Of a DNA stretch of 38,262 nucleotides, positions 21,583 to 30,805 are shown one piece after another. Position 1 is the stretch's first letter. Every line of letters starts with the position of its first letter. Made by a program: the position numbers and the translations under genes. The stretch spans positions 1-38,262 of the forward strand of contig JAHFUP010000050.1 of NCBI GenBank assembly GCA_023265025.1, written 5' to 3'. The stretch comes from Acidimicrobiia bacterium (GTDB lineage Bacteria > Actinomycetota > Acidimicrobiia > Acidimicrobiales > AC-14). The notes under the pieces are model-generated. The model was not told where the DNA came from, did not search any database, and worked only from the letters and a program-made list of their open reading frames with translations.

Positions 21583-24500
21583 GTGGAACAGGCCCCCGGC
21601 GCCGGCCTCTACGAGGCACTCCTCACCGGCCGGCTGGCCGAAGTGCTCGGACGGCTTCCTGCCGACCAGCTCGTGGCCCAGCTCGCCGACCTGCTCGATG
21701 CCGAGTCGGCCGACCGCATCTCGCGGCACGTCGCCCACCTGCTGGCCCGGGCCATCGACGCCGCTCCCGAGCGGGAGCGGGCGGCCGAGGGCGTGCGCCT
21801 GGCTGCCGCGCTCCTCGGCCGGCTGCAGGCGCTCGCCACCCATGACCTCGGTCTCGATCACGACGTGCCCATCGAGCCCGGGCGCATCCTGCACGCGCTC
21901 CTCCGCCTCCGCCCGGACGGGTCGCCCCACCCGATCGAGCGGCCGCTAACGCCGCTCCTCGACACGACGATCCTCACCAATGCGCCCGGAGAGCCGGTGG
22001 TGGCCCACGAGCTCCGGGCCGAGGTGCCATCCGCCGACGCCGTCGACATCGTCATGGCGTTCATCCGCTTCAGCGGCGTGCGATCACTCGTCGACGTCCT
22101 CCGCCGGCACTGCCACGCAGGCCGGGTGCTGCGGGTGCTCACCACCACGTACACGAACAGCACCGAGCAGCGGGCCCTCGACGCACTGGCCGAGCTGGGG
22201 GCCGACGTCCGCGTCTCCTACGACACGTCGTCGACCCGGCTCCACGCCAAGGCGTGGATCTTCCACCGGGCCACCGGGTACTCGACCGCCTACCTCGGTT
22301 CGTCCAACCTCACCCACATGGCCCAGGTAACAGGACTCGAATGGAACGTCCGCCTCTCGGGTGTCCGCAACCCCGACGCGGTGGCCAAGATGGCAGCGGT
22401 CTTCACCAGCTACTGGGCCAGCACCGACTTCGTCCCCTACGACGCCGAGGAGTTCCGGCAGCGGACCGCGACGGCCGACGCCGGCCCCGGCCTCATGCTC
22501 AGCCCCGTCGAGATCGAGCTCCGCCCCTTCCAGGACCGGCTGCTCGAGCGGCTGGCGGTGAGCCGACTGCAGGGCCATCACCGGAACCTGCTGGTCGCCG
22601 CCACCGGTACGGGCAAGACGGTAATGGCGGCCGTCGACTATGCCCGCCTGCGCTCGACCCTGCCCCGCGACCGGCTGCTCGTCGTCGCCCACCGCGAGGA
22701 GATCCTCGACGATAGCCGGGACACTTTCCGCCACGCCCTGCGGGACACGGCCTTCGGCGAGAAATGGGTCGGCCGCGACCGTCCCACCCGCTTCGAGCAC
22801 GTCTTCGCCTCCATCCAGAGCCTCAATGCCGCGGGCGTCGGGGCCATCGATCCGGAGCACTTCGACGTGGTCATCGTCGATGAGTTCCACCACGCCGCCG
22901 CGCCGTCCTACGAGGCGCTGCTCGACCGGCTGCGTCCCCGGGAGCTCCTCGGCCTCACCGCTACGCCGGAGCGGGCCGACGGCCTCGACGTCCTTCGCCA
23001 CTTCGACGGCCGCATCGCCGCCGAGCTGCGCCTCTGGGACGCCATCGACCAGCAGTACCTGGCCCCGTTCGACTACTTCGGCATCCACGACGGCATGGAC
23101 CTCCGCGACGTGCCGTGGCGGCGGGGGCGGGGCTACGACGTCGCCGCGCTCACCAACGTGCTGACCGCCGACCACGCGTGGGCCCGGCGGGTGCTCGAAC
23201 AGGTCCGCCGCAAGGTGACCGATCCGTCGCGCATGCGGGCCCTCGCCTTCTGCGTGAGCATCGATCACGCGCTGTTCATGGCCGCCAGATTCCGGGACGC
23301 AGGACTGGCCGCCGTCGCTATCTGGGGTGACAGCCCAAGGGAGGAGCGCCGGGCCGCGCTCCGGGACCTCGGCACCGGCAAGGTGCGGATCGTGTTCACC
23401 GTCGACCTGTTCAACGAGGGCATCGACGTGCCGACCGTCGACACCCTCCTGCTCCTGCGGCCGACGGATAGCCCGACGCTGTACCTGCAACAGCTCGGCC
23501 GCGGCCTCCGCAAGGCGACGGGCAAGACGGTGTGCACCGTCCTTGACTTCGTCGGCACGCACCGCAAGGAATTCCGGTACGACCACCGCTTCCGCGCCCT
23601 CCTGGGCGGCTCCCGCAAGGACGTCGAGCGCCAGCTCCAGCAGGGTTTCCCGTTCCTGCCCGCCGGCTGCCACCTCGAGCTGGACCCAGTGGCGCGGGAG
23701 ATCGTGCTCCAGAGCATCCGCAACGCGGTCCCCAGCGTGTGGCGGGAGAAGTGCGCCGAGCTACGGTCGCTGGGTGACGTCTCGCTGGGCGAGTACCTGG
23801 AACGCACGGGCCTCGAACTGGAGGACGTCTACGCGTCGAACCACAGCTGGTCCGAGATGCGACGCGTCGCCGGCCTGCCGGCGTTGGCCGCGGGACCGAA
23901 CGAGCTACCGCTGCTGCGCGCCGTCGGGCGACTCCTGCACGTCGACGACCAGGAGCGGATCGCGGCGTACCGGTCTTTCGTCACTGGTCATTCTCCTGCG
24001 GATGAGCGGGGCCGGCGCCGGCTGCGCATGTTGCTCGGGTCGATCACCACCCTGCGGCCGTCAGACCCGCTCCAGGAGGCGGTCGACGAACTGTGGCGCC
24101 ACCCGCAGGTGCGGGCCGAGCTGGTCGAGCTGCTGGACCTCCTCGCCGGCCGCGTCGACCACCTCCAGCCCGCGCTCGACCTCGATGCCCGCGTTCCACT
24201 GCGAGCCCACGCCCGGTACACGCGCCACGAGATCCTCGCCGCCTTCGCAGTCGGCGCTGGCGCCAAGCCGCCAACGTGGCAGACCGGCGTGTGGTGGGAG
24301 CGCGAGACCCGCACCGACCTGTTCGCCTTCACCCTCGACAAGAGCGCCGGCGGCTTCTCCCCCACCACCCGGTACCGGGACTACGCGATCAGCCGCGACC
24401 TCATCCACTGGGAGAGCCAGTCGGCGACCGCGGCCGACAGTGACACTGGCCGGCGCTACATCAACCAGGCGCGAGACGGCACCAAGGTCGTGCTCTTCGG

Positions 24501-24651
24501 CCGGCTGCGGGCCGACGACCGGGCGTTCTGGTGCCTCGGCACGGCCCGGTACCGCAGTCACGAGGGCGACCGGCCCATCGCCTTCGTGTGGAGGCTCGAC
24601 CACCCCCTGCCCGCGGACCTGTACACATCGTTCGCCGCCGCCGTTGCGTAA
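21583..24651 (+). CDS. PLD-domain superfamily II helicase with DUF3427
   Basis: A 1022-residue three-part enzyme. Residues about 125-290 form a phospholipase-D-like nuclease domain with HAKAWIF (His221, Lys223) and GSSN (239-242). Residues about 310-680 are an SF2 helicase: Walker A AATGTGKT (339-346), DEFH box (433-436), LTATPER, and QQLGRGLRKATGK as motif VI. The last 165 residues match DUF3427 (VWWERETRTDLFAFTLDKS, ISRDLIHWESQS). Proteins with this order are predicted to unwind or translocate on DNA and cleave it, and they recur in defence islands. GTG 21583 is preferred because sequence similarity begins shortly after. It has no operon partner; an unknown gene follows 125 bases later. Confidence 0.85.
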   Translation: MEQAPGAGLYEALLTGRLAEVLGRLPADQLVAQLADLLDAESADRISRHVAHLLARAIDAAPERERAAEGVRLAAALLGRLQALATHDLGLDHDVPIEPGRILHALLRLRPDGSPHPIERPLTPLLDTTILTNAPGEPVVAHELRAEVPSADAVDIVMAFIRFSGVRSLVDVLRRHCHAGRVLRVLTTTYTNSTEQRALDALAELGADVRVSYDTSSTRLHAKAWIFHRATGYSTAYLGSSNLTHMAQVTGLEWNVRLSGVRNPDAVAKMAAVFTSYWASTDFVPYDAEEFRQRTATADAGPGLMLSPVEIELRPFQDRLLERLAVSRLQGHHRNLLVAATGTGKTVMAAVDYARLRSTLPRDRLLVVAHREEILDDSRDTFRHALRDTAFGEKWVGRDRPTRFEHVFASIQSLNAAGVGAIDPEHFDVVIVDEFHHAAAPSYEALLDRLRPRELLGLTATPERADGLDVLRHFDGRIAAELRLWDAIDQQYLAPFDYFGIHDGMDLRDVPWRRGRGYDVAALTNVLTADHAWARRVLEQVRRKVTDPSRMRALAFCVSIDHALFMAARFRDAGLAAVAIWGDSPREERRAALRDLGTGKVRIVFTVDLFNEGIDVPTVDTLLLLRPTDSPTLYLQQLGRGLRKATGKTVCTVLDFVGTHRKEFRYDHRFRALLGGSRKDVERQLQQGFPFLPAGCHLELDPVAREIVLQSIRNAVPSVWREKCAELRSLGDVSLGEYLERTGLELEDVYASNHSWSEMRRVAGLPALAAGPNELPLLRAVGRLLHVDDQERIAAYRSFVTGHSPADERGRRRLRMLLGSITTLRPSDPLQEAVDELWRHPQVRAELVELLDLLAGRVDHLQPALDLDARVPLRAHARYTRHEILAAFAVGAGAKPPTWQTGVWWERETRTDLFAFTLDKSAGGFSPTTRYRDYAISRDLIHWESQSATAADSDTGRRYINQARDGTKVVLFGRLRADDRAFWCLGTARYRSHEGDRPIAFVWRLDHPLPADLYTSFAAAVA

Positions 24652-24776
24652 CGGAGCGAACGACGAGACCTTGACGAGCGCCACCGCGGCGGACCAGACT
24701 TCCGGCCGCGCCCCTTGCGGGCCCTTCGCTGTCGAGGTCACGACGGCCACGTGAATCCGCCCCGTGGAAAGCGAAG

Positions 24777-25376
24777 GTGCCTGCCGTGCCTCAACCGGTC
24801 CACCCCTCTCTCGATGCAGCCTTCCTCGACCATCTCGCCGAGTCCCTTCGCCGGGCGATCGCCGACAACGGGGGCGGTGTCCTCGTCCACGTCGTGCCCC
24901 GCCCCGACGGCCCCGACGTCGGCATCCTGCCGCTCGACGGCCTCGCCCCCGCTGATGTGCTCCTCGGTACTGTGGCGCCGGCGGAGTGGGCCGTCCTCGG
25001 CGTCGCCACGTGCGGATGGGCGCGGCCGCTCGACCGGTCGGGTCGCCGCGTCAGGGCCGAGGTCGTGGTGCTCGTCGTGCGCGACGGGCGGGTCGTCGGC
25101 CGCGCCCGCCATGGTGATGAAATCATCACCGAGCCGCCCGCCTACGGCGTCACGATCGACTGCCTGCAGCGCGCCCTCGGGCTGCCGACGCACCCGCCGC
25201 CGGCCGAGCCGGCGGTCGACTGGGCCAGTCTCCGGGAGCTCGTCGCCGAGGGTGGGTTGCCGGCGCTGGGCCTCACACCCGAGGACGCGGCTTGGCTCGA
25301 CGACGGGTCGTTCTCCCGGTGGGTCATGGGTCAGAGCCGGAGGTGGCCCGAGCCCGTCACTTCGGAACGCACCTGA
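24777..25376 (+). CDS. Hypothetical protein
   Basis: A 199-residue soluble protein, not recognised. The N-terminal two thirds alternate strands and helices (LVHVVPRPDGPDVGILPLDG, RAEVVVLVVRDGRVVGRARHGD); the last third has helices around TIDCLQRALGLPT and SLRELVAEGG. GTG 24777 and GTG 24786 are both possible starts. It follows the helicase on the same strand. Confidence 0.6.
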   Translation: MPAVPQPVHPSLDAAFLDHLAESLRRAIADNGGGVLVHVVPRPDGPDVGILPLDGLAPADVLLGTVAPAEWAVLGVATCGWARPLDRSGRRVRAEVVVLVVRDGRVVGRARHGDEIITEPPAYGVTIDCLQRALGLPTHPPPAEPAVDWASLRELVAEGGLPALGLTPEDAAWLDDGSFSRWVMGQSRRWPEPVTSERT

Positions 25377-25836
25377 GGCACGGGTCGCGCCCTTCGAGCC
25401 GGGACGAGCCCCTCTGCACGATCTCGATCGGCTCAGTCGTCCCGCCGCGTGCGTCGACGGCGCGCTGCCCATCGAGGAGCGCGGGACATCGGGCCCTGCG
25501 TGATAGTGACGACCGCCGGCGATGGGGTACACGGCCGGGCGACCGTCGAACTTGCAGATGGAGCACGTGCCCATGACGAGGTCGTGACGGCACCTGAGTC
25601 GTCTGCTCCACCTCGTCAAACCAGTCGATGCGTTCGATGAGGCGGGTCGCCCAGCGGGCGACAACTTCGCCTTCATCGTTCACGAAGAGTGTCTCCGAAC
25701 GATCCTGGCGGACGTAGACGGCCGCGACTCTATGCCGCGCCGAAACGACCACCTTGCCCTCGTTCGGGTTGACGCTCTCGACCGGTGTTCTGAAGCGGAC
25801 CGAGATCAGTCGACAGCCGTCGCCCATCTCCGACAT
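25357..25836 (-). CDS. Hypothetical protein, C-terminal half doubtful
   Basis: From ATG 25836 the first 80 residues read like a real beta-rich protein (VRFRTPVESVNPNEGKVVVS, ETLFVNDEGEVVARWATRLI, then DWFDEVEQ). The remainder is Arg-rich and unlike a folded protein, while another minus frame in the same place offers MGTCSICKFDGRPAVYP with a CxxC pair. A frameshift near 25600 or two overlapping small genes are possible. Function unknown. Confidence 0.35.
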   Translation of the reverse strand: MSEMGDGCRLISVRFRTPVESVNPNEGKVVVSARHRVAAVYVRQDRSETLFVNDEGEVVARWATRLIERIDWFDEVEQTTQVPSRPRHGHVLHLQVRRSPGRVPHRRRSSLSRRARCPALLDGQRAVDARGGTTEPIEIVQRGSSRLEGRDPCLRCVPK

Positions 25837-25873
25837 TGTCGCGCTTCGGCCCACCGCTCGGTCGTGCGCCTGG

Positions 25874-27088
25874 TCAGCTCGGCCATGATCTCTCGGGTCG
25901 GGCCGGGGTCAGCCGCTGGGGAGGCGCGGCACGGGTGTCGCCTGCCGGGCTGGCCAGCTGGCGTTCCAGCGCGGCGAACACGTCGATGATCGCACGAGCC
26001 TCGTACGCCCGGTTCCGTCTACCGACCGTGACCTGAGCCACGACGCCGGCTGCCTCGAGCCGACGAACGGCCTCGTTGGTTGCTTGGAAGCTGCGGCCGA
26101 TGAGGTCCGCGGCCGCCCCCACGGAGAGGATGGGCGCTCCGGGCAATGCCTTGAGGAGCAGCTCGACGGCTGACCCTGGCCGCACCCGGCCGAGTGCGAC
26201 GCGCCAGGCCCGCTCGATGTCGTCGATCGTGCGCTCAAAGGCGAGGGCGTCGTCGACCGCCCGCCGGCATGCCCCGGCGAGGAGTGCGATCCACCTGTTG
26301 AGGCCGTCATGTGCAGCGTCGGAATCCGGGCGTCCCTCGTATCGGGTACCCACCAGGCCGTCGATGTAGGACCTCGACCACGTCGCCAGCACGAGCGAGA
26401 CCGGTGGCGACATCCGAGGCGCCAACCCCCGGCGGCGGAGGATCACGTGGATGAGGGCGCGCCCCGCCCGGCCGTTGCCGTCGACGAAGGGGTGGATCGT
26501 TTCGAACTGCGCGTGGGCGATCGCCGCCTGAGCGACGGCAGGCAACGCCTCGTGGCTGCTGAATGCACAGAGGTCGGCGAGAAGGCCCGGAACGTTCTCG
26601 GGAGGAGGGGGCACGTACGCTGCGGAGCAGGGGTTGAAACTGCTCCCCCCGATCCAGTTCTGTTCAGTGCGAATCCTGCCGGCGTGGTCGGCCAGCCGTG
26701 AGCCGACCAGCAAGCGACGATGGACCTCCAAGAGCCCGTCGACGGTGATCGCGCCACCCGTCGACAGGATGTCGACCGCCCAGGCCATCGCATCGATATT
26801 GCCGAGAACGTCCTCTGCCGTGACGTCGCCAGGAGGGTTACCCAGCCGGCGGCCTCCGATGACCAGTCCCTCTATGTAGGACGAAGCGACCGACTCGGCG
26901 CGAAGCAAGAGACGGGCGAGGGCCTCGGTATCGGCCCGCGCGACGGCGGATGCGTTCAGCCGCAGAATCGCCGCCTCGGCATCGGCCACGTCGGCGGCCA
27001 CATCGCCGTCCAGCCGCACCTGGCGCCCCGCCAGCGGGTCCGGGATGTACGCCTCGTACTCGCATCCCTGCCGGTCGCGGCGGGACAT
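25874..27088 (-). CDS. fic: Fic-domain AMPylator, class II, with C-terminal winged helix
   Basis: A 404-residue Fic protein. The active loop HPFVDGNGRAGR (198-209) matches HxFx(D/E)GNGRxxR, which transfers AMP from ATP to a target hydroxyl. The N-terminal inhibitory motif SSYIEG (69-74) fits (S/T)xxxE(G/N), where the glutamate blocks ATP binding, so this is the self-inhibited class II type. A Fic_N-type helix bundle precedes the core, and residues about 300-375 look like a winged helix (SVGAAADLIGRSFQATNEAVRRL) for DNA binding or self-control. ATG 27088 removes an unrelated 26-residue extension. It is intact although the neighbouring region is decayed. Confidence 0.9.
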   Translation of the reverse strand: MSRRDRQGCEYEAYIPDPLAGRQVRLDGDVAADVADAEAAILRLNASAVARADTEALARLLLRAESVASSYIEGLVIGGRRLGNPPGDVTAEDVLGNIDAMAWAVDILSTGGAITVDGLLEVHRRLLVGSRLADHAGRIRTEQNWIGGSSFNPCSAAYVPPPPENVPGLLADLCAFSSHEALPAVAQAAIAHAQFETIHPFVDGNGRAGRALIHVILRRRGLAPRMSPPVSLVLATWSRSYIDGLVGTRYEGRPDSDAAHDGLNRWIALLAGACRRAVDDALAFERTIDDIERAWRVALGRVRPGSAVELLLKALPGAPILSVGAAADLIGRSFQATNEAVRRLEAAGVVAQVTVGRRNRAYEARAIIDVFAALERQLASPAGDTRAAPPQRLTPARPERSWPS

Positions 27089-27218
27089 GCCGTCGAACGA
27101 CGAATGCCAGCGCCTCCGCACAACCTTGCTCAATTGGCTCCCATGTTCAAGGTTGAAACATAACATTGAACATGGCGTCGGGACCGCTCACGCGCGCCCA
27201 GGCTCGGACTCGGGCGAT

Positions 27219-27482
27219 CTATGGGCGTTCCAGCTCCAGGTTCTTGTGCACCGCAGCCGCAAGCGTCTTGAGATCCTCGCGGTCGGAGCTGATGACGAGG
27301 TCCCGACGACGCAAAGCCCCCTCGGTCACACAAGCGTCGACAACATCGGTCGTTCCGGCCCTCGCGGCGAGTGCCCCCGTTGCTCTGGCCCGTCCATCAT
27401 CGAGCACCTCGATGTCGCACCCTCGCAGGAGCCGAGCCAACAATGCCTGTCGCCCGCCCCCCACGCCACGCCTGAGCGACAA
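27219..27482 (-). pseudogene. C-terminal fragment of a PIN-domain ribonuclease
   Basis: An 87-residue frame with the second half of a PIN nuclease: TTDVVDACVTEGALRRRDLVISSD supplies two of the four acidic residues; the first strand with the leading Asp and the following Glu are absent. Full VapC-like proteins have about 130 residues. No antitoxin lies directly before it. Remnant, probably inactive. Confidence 0.6.
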
Positions 27483-27537
27483 CCGGCGCAGGTGCGGTCG
27501 GGGGGATCCGAGCCGTCAACAGCGCTCGGTGGCGGGC

Positions 27538-27954
27538 TCAGGGCACGGAACCCCGAGCGACGATCCACTCGGCCGGCTGTCCGGTGATTGCCGCGATGCG
27601 GTCGTAGTCCTCGTCGTAGTGCCAAACCGTCAGCCCGGCCGCCTCAGCCGCGGCGGCGATCAGGAGGTCGTTGACCCCCACGCTGCGGTGATGCATGGCC
27701 CGCCGGGCGAGTTGGGACTGGACCTCCTCGGCCCGACTGGCGACGCCGGCGTCGAGCGGCACCTGGTGCAGGGCGTCCAAGCTCGTACGTAACCGGTCGT
27801 ACGCAGCTGTCCCCTGGGCCATGAACAGCACTTCGAGGCGAACGACGGGCGTGATGGCTACACGACCACGGACGATCGCGTCGTTGAACAGCTCGGCCAC
27901 CTCGCCGGTGGCCGAGCGGGCCCACACGCTGGTGTCGGCCAGGAGCAGAGTCAC
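27538..27954 (-). CDS. vapC: VapC-type PIN ribonuclease toxin
   Basis: A 138-residue PIN protein. Acidic residues in order: Asp in LLLADTSVW, Glu in VVRLEVLF, Asp in VNDLLIAAAAE, Asp in HYDEDYDRI, a complete set for Mg2+-dependent RNA cleavage. GTG 27954 overlaps the antitoxin stop (GTGA), the usual translational coupling. VapC toxins typically cut tRNA anticodon loops or rRNA, an interesting point given the tRNA array and rtcB 14 kb away, but no link is shown. Confidence 0.88.
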   Translation of the reverse strand: MTLLLADTSVWARSATGEVAELFNDAIVRGRVAITPVVRLEVLFMAQGTAAYDRLRTSLDALHQVPLDAGVASRAEEVQSQLARRAMHHRSVGVNDLLIAAAAEAAGLTVWHYDEDYDRIAAITGQPAEWIVARGSVP

Positions 27955-28160
27955 GACCGCCGCGCCTCGTTGACGAGGCCCGGGTCGGTGTCGATCAAGC
28001 GGCCGGCGGCGAGATCGTCGGCCAGCTGGGCCAGCTGCTCGCGTCGCACCAGCTCCCGCCACGCCGCTTCGACAGTGTCGCGCACGCCGACCGTTCCCAG
28101 TATGCGCTGCGCCTCGCGTAGGAGTGCATCGTCGATCTCGATTGATGTGCGTCGCATCAT
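27951..28160 (-). CDS. vapB: VapB-type antitoxin
   Basis: A 69-residue protein. N-terminal RRTSIEIDDALLREAQRIL is a ribbon-helix-helix DNA-binding motif; the C-terminal region with DDLAAGRLID would thread into VapC. It should repress its own promoter and neutralise the toxin. ATG 28160 or 28157 start. The toxin follows with a 4-base overlap. Confidence 0.88.
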   Translation of the reverse strand: MMRRTSIEIDDALLREAQRILGTVGVRDTVEAAWRELVRREQLAQLADDLAAGRLIDTDPGLVNEARRS

Positions 28161-28215
28161 GGATCCAAGCATACGCCGGAGGTTCACGCTGCACGGGCGT
28201 GAACAGACTCCTGCA

Positions 28216-29131
28216 TCACCAGCGCCGGCGGTCGACTCGCCGCCTGATGGCATCGTGCTGGACCGGCGTCTGAGGGGCCGGACGGCGAGCCTTGCGGCTG
28301 CTCCGGCGCAGCGACGCCAGCCGGTCGATGACCTCCTCGTAGGTTGAGCCCTTCGTCGGCGTCCCTCCCCGATCGATGCGCACACGTCGTCGTACCGATG
28401 GTCGTCGACGACCCCGAGGTCCGTTATCCGGAACGGGACATGCCGAACGTCGAGGCCCCGGGCCGACGCAACCTCGGCGATCAGCGGTTGGTACGGCTCC
28501 AGTCGGTCCGCCGGCGTGGTCAGATCGACCGACGGTGCGGGTGCCCGCGTCGACGAGAAGGTCGACTTTCTGGCGGGGCACGCGTGGGCGACATATGGCC
28601 CGGGTACTCGCCGGCCAGCAGCCGGCCGGCACGCGCCCACCGGCCGTTCGGCGGCGTGTGTCGTCCGGCTCGACTCGCCCGAGCGCTCCGCCGCCGTTGC
28701 GGGATCGTCGGCCCAGCGGGATCGGCACGGCGGCCAGGCGCACCAACGAACCGTTGGCCGCCGACTTCTCGTCAGGCCGGGTCGATCGCCTCACCGTTCC
28801 GCCGGAACCGCTCGAGCTGGGTTCGGGTCGTCATTCCGATGTCGAAGCAGCGGCCGTTCGAGGAGAGGTAGCCCGAGTCCTTCCACAGGAGGTACCGCCG
28901 CAGCTGGTCCGCCAGGTCGAGCGATCCGGTGTCGAGGATGGACTCCGCCAGGCAGAGCGCCATCGACGTGTCGTCGGTCCACTCCCCTGCCGTCAGCCGG
29001 AACGGCCCGCCACCCACCATGTCCGCGATCGGCTCGAAGCTCCCGGGCCGCTTGAACTCCAGGGTCGTGCCGACCGCGTCACCACAGGCGAGCCCGAGGA
29101 GGGTGCCGACGGCCCTGTCCAACCTGGTCAT
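28216..29131 (-). pseudogene. Decayed ADP-ribosylglycohydrolase / tyrosine-phosphatase-like fusion
   Basis: From ATG 29131, 119 residues form the N-terminal part of an ADP-ribosylglycohydrolase (LLGLACGDAVGTTLEF, and WTDDTSMALCLAESI with the metal-binding acidic pair), then a stop. Downstream, spread over two frames, are pieces like a dual-specificity phosphatase (VDLTTPADRLEPYQPL, DVRHVPFRITDLGV, and a tail STYEEVIDRLASLRR with TPVQHDAIRR). The phosphatase Cys-x5-Arg loop and most of the glycohydrolase are missing. Intact genes of this double type would be about 500 residues. It ends the HIT, zinc-ribbon, HD gene series. Confidence 0.6.
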
Positions 29132-29141
29132 CTCCGGGCCG

Positions 29142-29735
29142 TCAGACGGCCGCCGAAGCGACCTCCGCCCGAAGCATGTCGACCGTCCGAACCAGCTCGT
29201 CGGTGAGCGGGCCGGGGAACCTGCGCTGGAGAAGGTCGGCGAGACACCCGTAGTTCCACAGCTGGCTGTCGACGCCCTCGTTGAACCGGGCCCACAACTC
29301 GTCGCCGACTACCCGGTAGTCAGCGAGCATGGAACGGGCGTTGTGAAGCTTGTCGGCGGCCGACACTCGCAGCGCGTCCGTCGGCGTCGCCGGATCGGCG
29401 AGGTGGGCCTGATAGGCCTCCTTTCGCTCCCGCCACGGCGGCTTCGGGCGCACCGTGGTGTCGCTGCAGGCCAACACGATGGCGGCGACCTTCGACCCGA
29501 AGCGCTCTTCGATGTCCGCCGCCGTGGCATCGGTGTCCTCGATGGCGTCGTGGAGGAGGCCGGCGATGGCGTCCTCCTCGTCGCCGCCGTTCTCCCACAC
29601 CAGCGAGGACACCGCGAGCAGGTGCGTCAGGTACGGGACCGTCGTCCCCTTGCGCATCTGCGACCCGTGGAGCTCGACGGCCCACGCAACAGCCTCGGCG
29701 AACCGTCCGGTCGGGGGCATGGCCATGAAAGTCAT
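29142..29735 (-). CDS. HD-domain hydrolase (SpoT/MESH1-like)
   Basis: A 197-residue HD hydrolase. The N-terminus has the order seen in alarmone hydrolases: FAEAVAWAVELHGSQMRKGT, then YLTHLLAVS, then LLHDAIEDTDATAADIEERFG, and later VSAADKLHNARSML. These supply the His, HD and Asp metal ligands. It could remove diphosphate from (p)ppGpp or act on a related nucleotide. No synthetase domain is present. It starts 5 bases after the preceding gene's stop and appears intact although its neighbours are decayed. Confidence 0.75.
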   Translation of the reverse strand: MTFMAMPPTGRFAEAVAWAVELHGSQMRKGTTVPYLTHLLAVSSLVWENGGDEEDAIAGLLHDAIEDTDATAADIEERFGSKVAAIVLACSDTTVRPKPPWRERKEAYQAHLADPATPTDALRVSAADKLHNARSMLADYRVVGDELWARFNEGVDSQLWNYGCLADLLQRRFPGPLTDELVRTVDMLRAEVASAAV

Positions 29736-29739
29736 GATG

Positions 29740-30585
29740 TCACCAGGGTGGGACAAGGTCGGCCGACGCCGGCTCGCGCAGGTGCGCCACCATCTCGGCG
29801 AACCGCAGCTCCGATGTCGCGGAGGCATGGACTGAAGCCAGGTAGTCCGACAGGTCCACATCGACGTCGTGGGGCTGGCCGGCAGCAACGAGGTTCTCCC
29901 GGACGACTGCGCCGGCCCACTGCCCGATGGCGGCCATCACATCGAACAGATTCGAGAGCTGACCGGCGAAGGCCTTGATGTCCTCGGGAGAGCCACCGCC
30001 GACCGTGACCCTTGTTCATCAGGCTGTGACGGCCGATTGGGACCACGCAGCGCCCCACCCGCTCGTTGAGGCTTCTCGCCTGTCTCGCGCAGGGCCCGCA
30101 GAACCACACCGACCAGCGCGTCCCACTCCGGAGCGGCACAAGACCGCACGCCCGGCACAGCTCGAGGCGCAGCGTGCGCCCCCGGCCATCGACGAGCGGT
30201 GGGAGTACGGACTGCGGGCGCAACAGATAGTTCCCCCGTCCCGGCATCACGTTGCGAATGCCGCCGCGGGGGCCACTACATCGCCGGCGTGGCGGGGGAT
30301 GACGTGAATGTGTAAGTGCTCGACCGTCTGGCCGGCGGCGGAGTCGGCGTTGAAGCCGACGTTGTACCCGTCCGGACGGGAGTCGGCGTCGAGGCGCTCC
30401 TTCACGACGTCGACCAACGCCCACAACCCGAACGCGACCTCGTTCGACGCCAGCCAGTCCCCTTCCGGCACCGGCGAGGAACGGCGAGCCCTGCGGGATC
30501 GCCGAGCGTCCGCCGCTTCCACGGCGAGAGTATTGATCAGCCACGGGAGGCCGAGAAATTCGACGCGGACCGATTGACTGCGCAT
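29740..30585 (-). pseudogene. HIT-family protein and zinc-ribbon protein, deleted and frameshifted
   Basis: The frame from 30585 contains NEVAF joined directly to LWALVDVVKERLDA; about 40 residues of the HIT fold are missing between them. GYNVGFNADSAAGQTVEHLHIHVIPR follows, with the HxHxH catalytic motif. The normal HIT ending (PRGGIRNVMPGRGNYL) is in the next frame; one extra C in the run 30268-30272 would restore it. That frame continues into a four-cysteine ribbon (CRACG, CGPCARQ), and its end (EDIKAFAGQLSNLFDVMAA to DLVPPW) needs one base less at 30009-30011. Two indels plus the deletion suggest a dead nucleotide hydrolase; whether HIT and ribbon were one gene is unclear. Confidence 0.5.
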
Positions 30586-30628
30586 GTACGATCGACCTCG
30601 CCCCGGCGGAAGCCACGAGGAGGTCCGG

Positions 30629-30691
30629 ATGAAGGTCTACAGGTCGCTGCTCAGCAGGTTCCGTGGCCGCGCCGCGGAGGGCTTCGCCTAG
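30629..30691 (+). CDS. Possible 20-residue peptide gene
   Basis: GAGGAGGT, 5 bases before an ATG, opens a frame of 20 codons (MKVYRSLLSRF then a Gly/Arg/Ala tail) that stops at TAG 30689. It is basic and amphipathic. The exporter genes begin 115 bases later. It might be a leader peptide, a small cationic peptide exported by them, or chance. Too short for certainty. Confidence 0.3.
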   Translation: MKVYRSLLSRFRGRAAEGFA

Positions 30692-30805
30692 GTCCACGAT
30701 TGCCGCCGCTCGACGCGGTGGCCTCGTTGCCGCAGTCCTCCCAGCCCAGGCCGGCCCTGCCGCCCTGCCCGCTCCCGTAGCCCTTCTCCGGATGAGGACT
30801 GTCGA

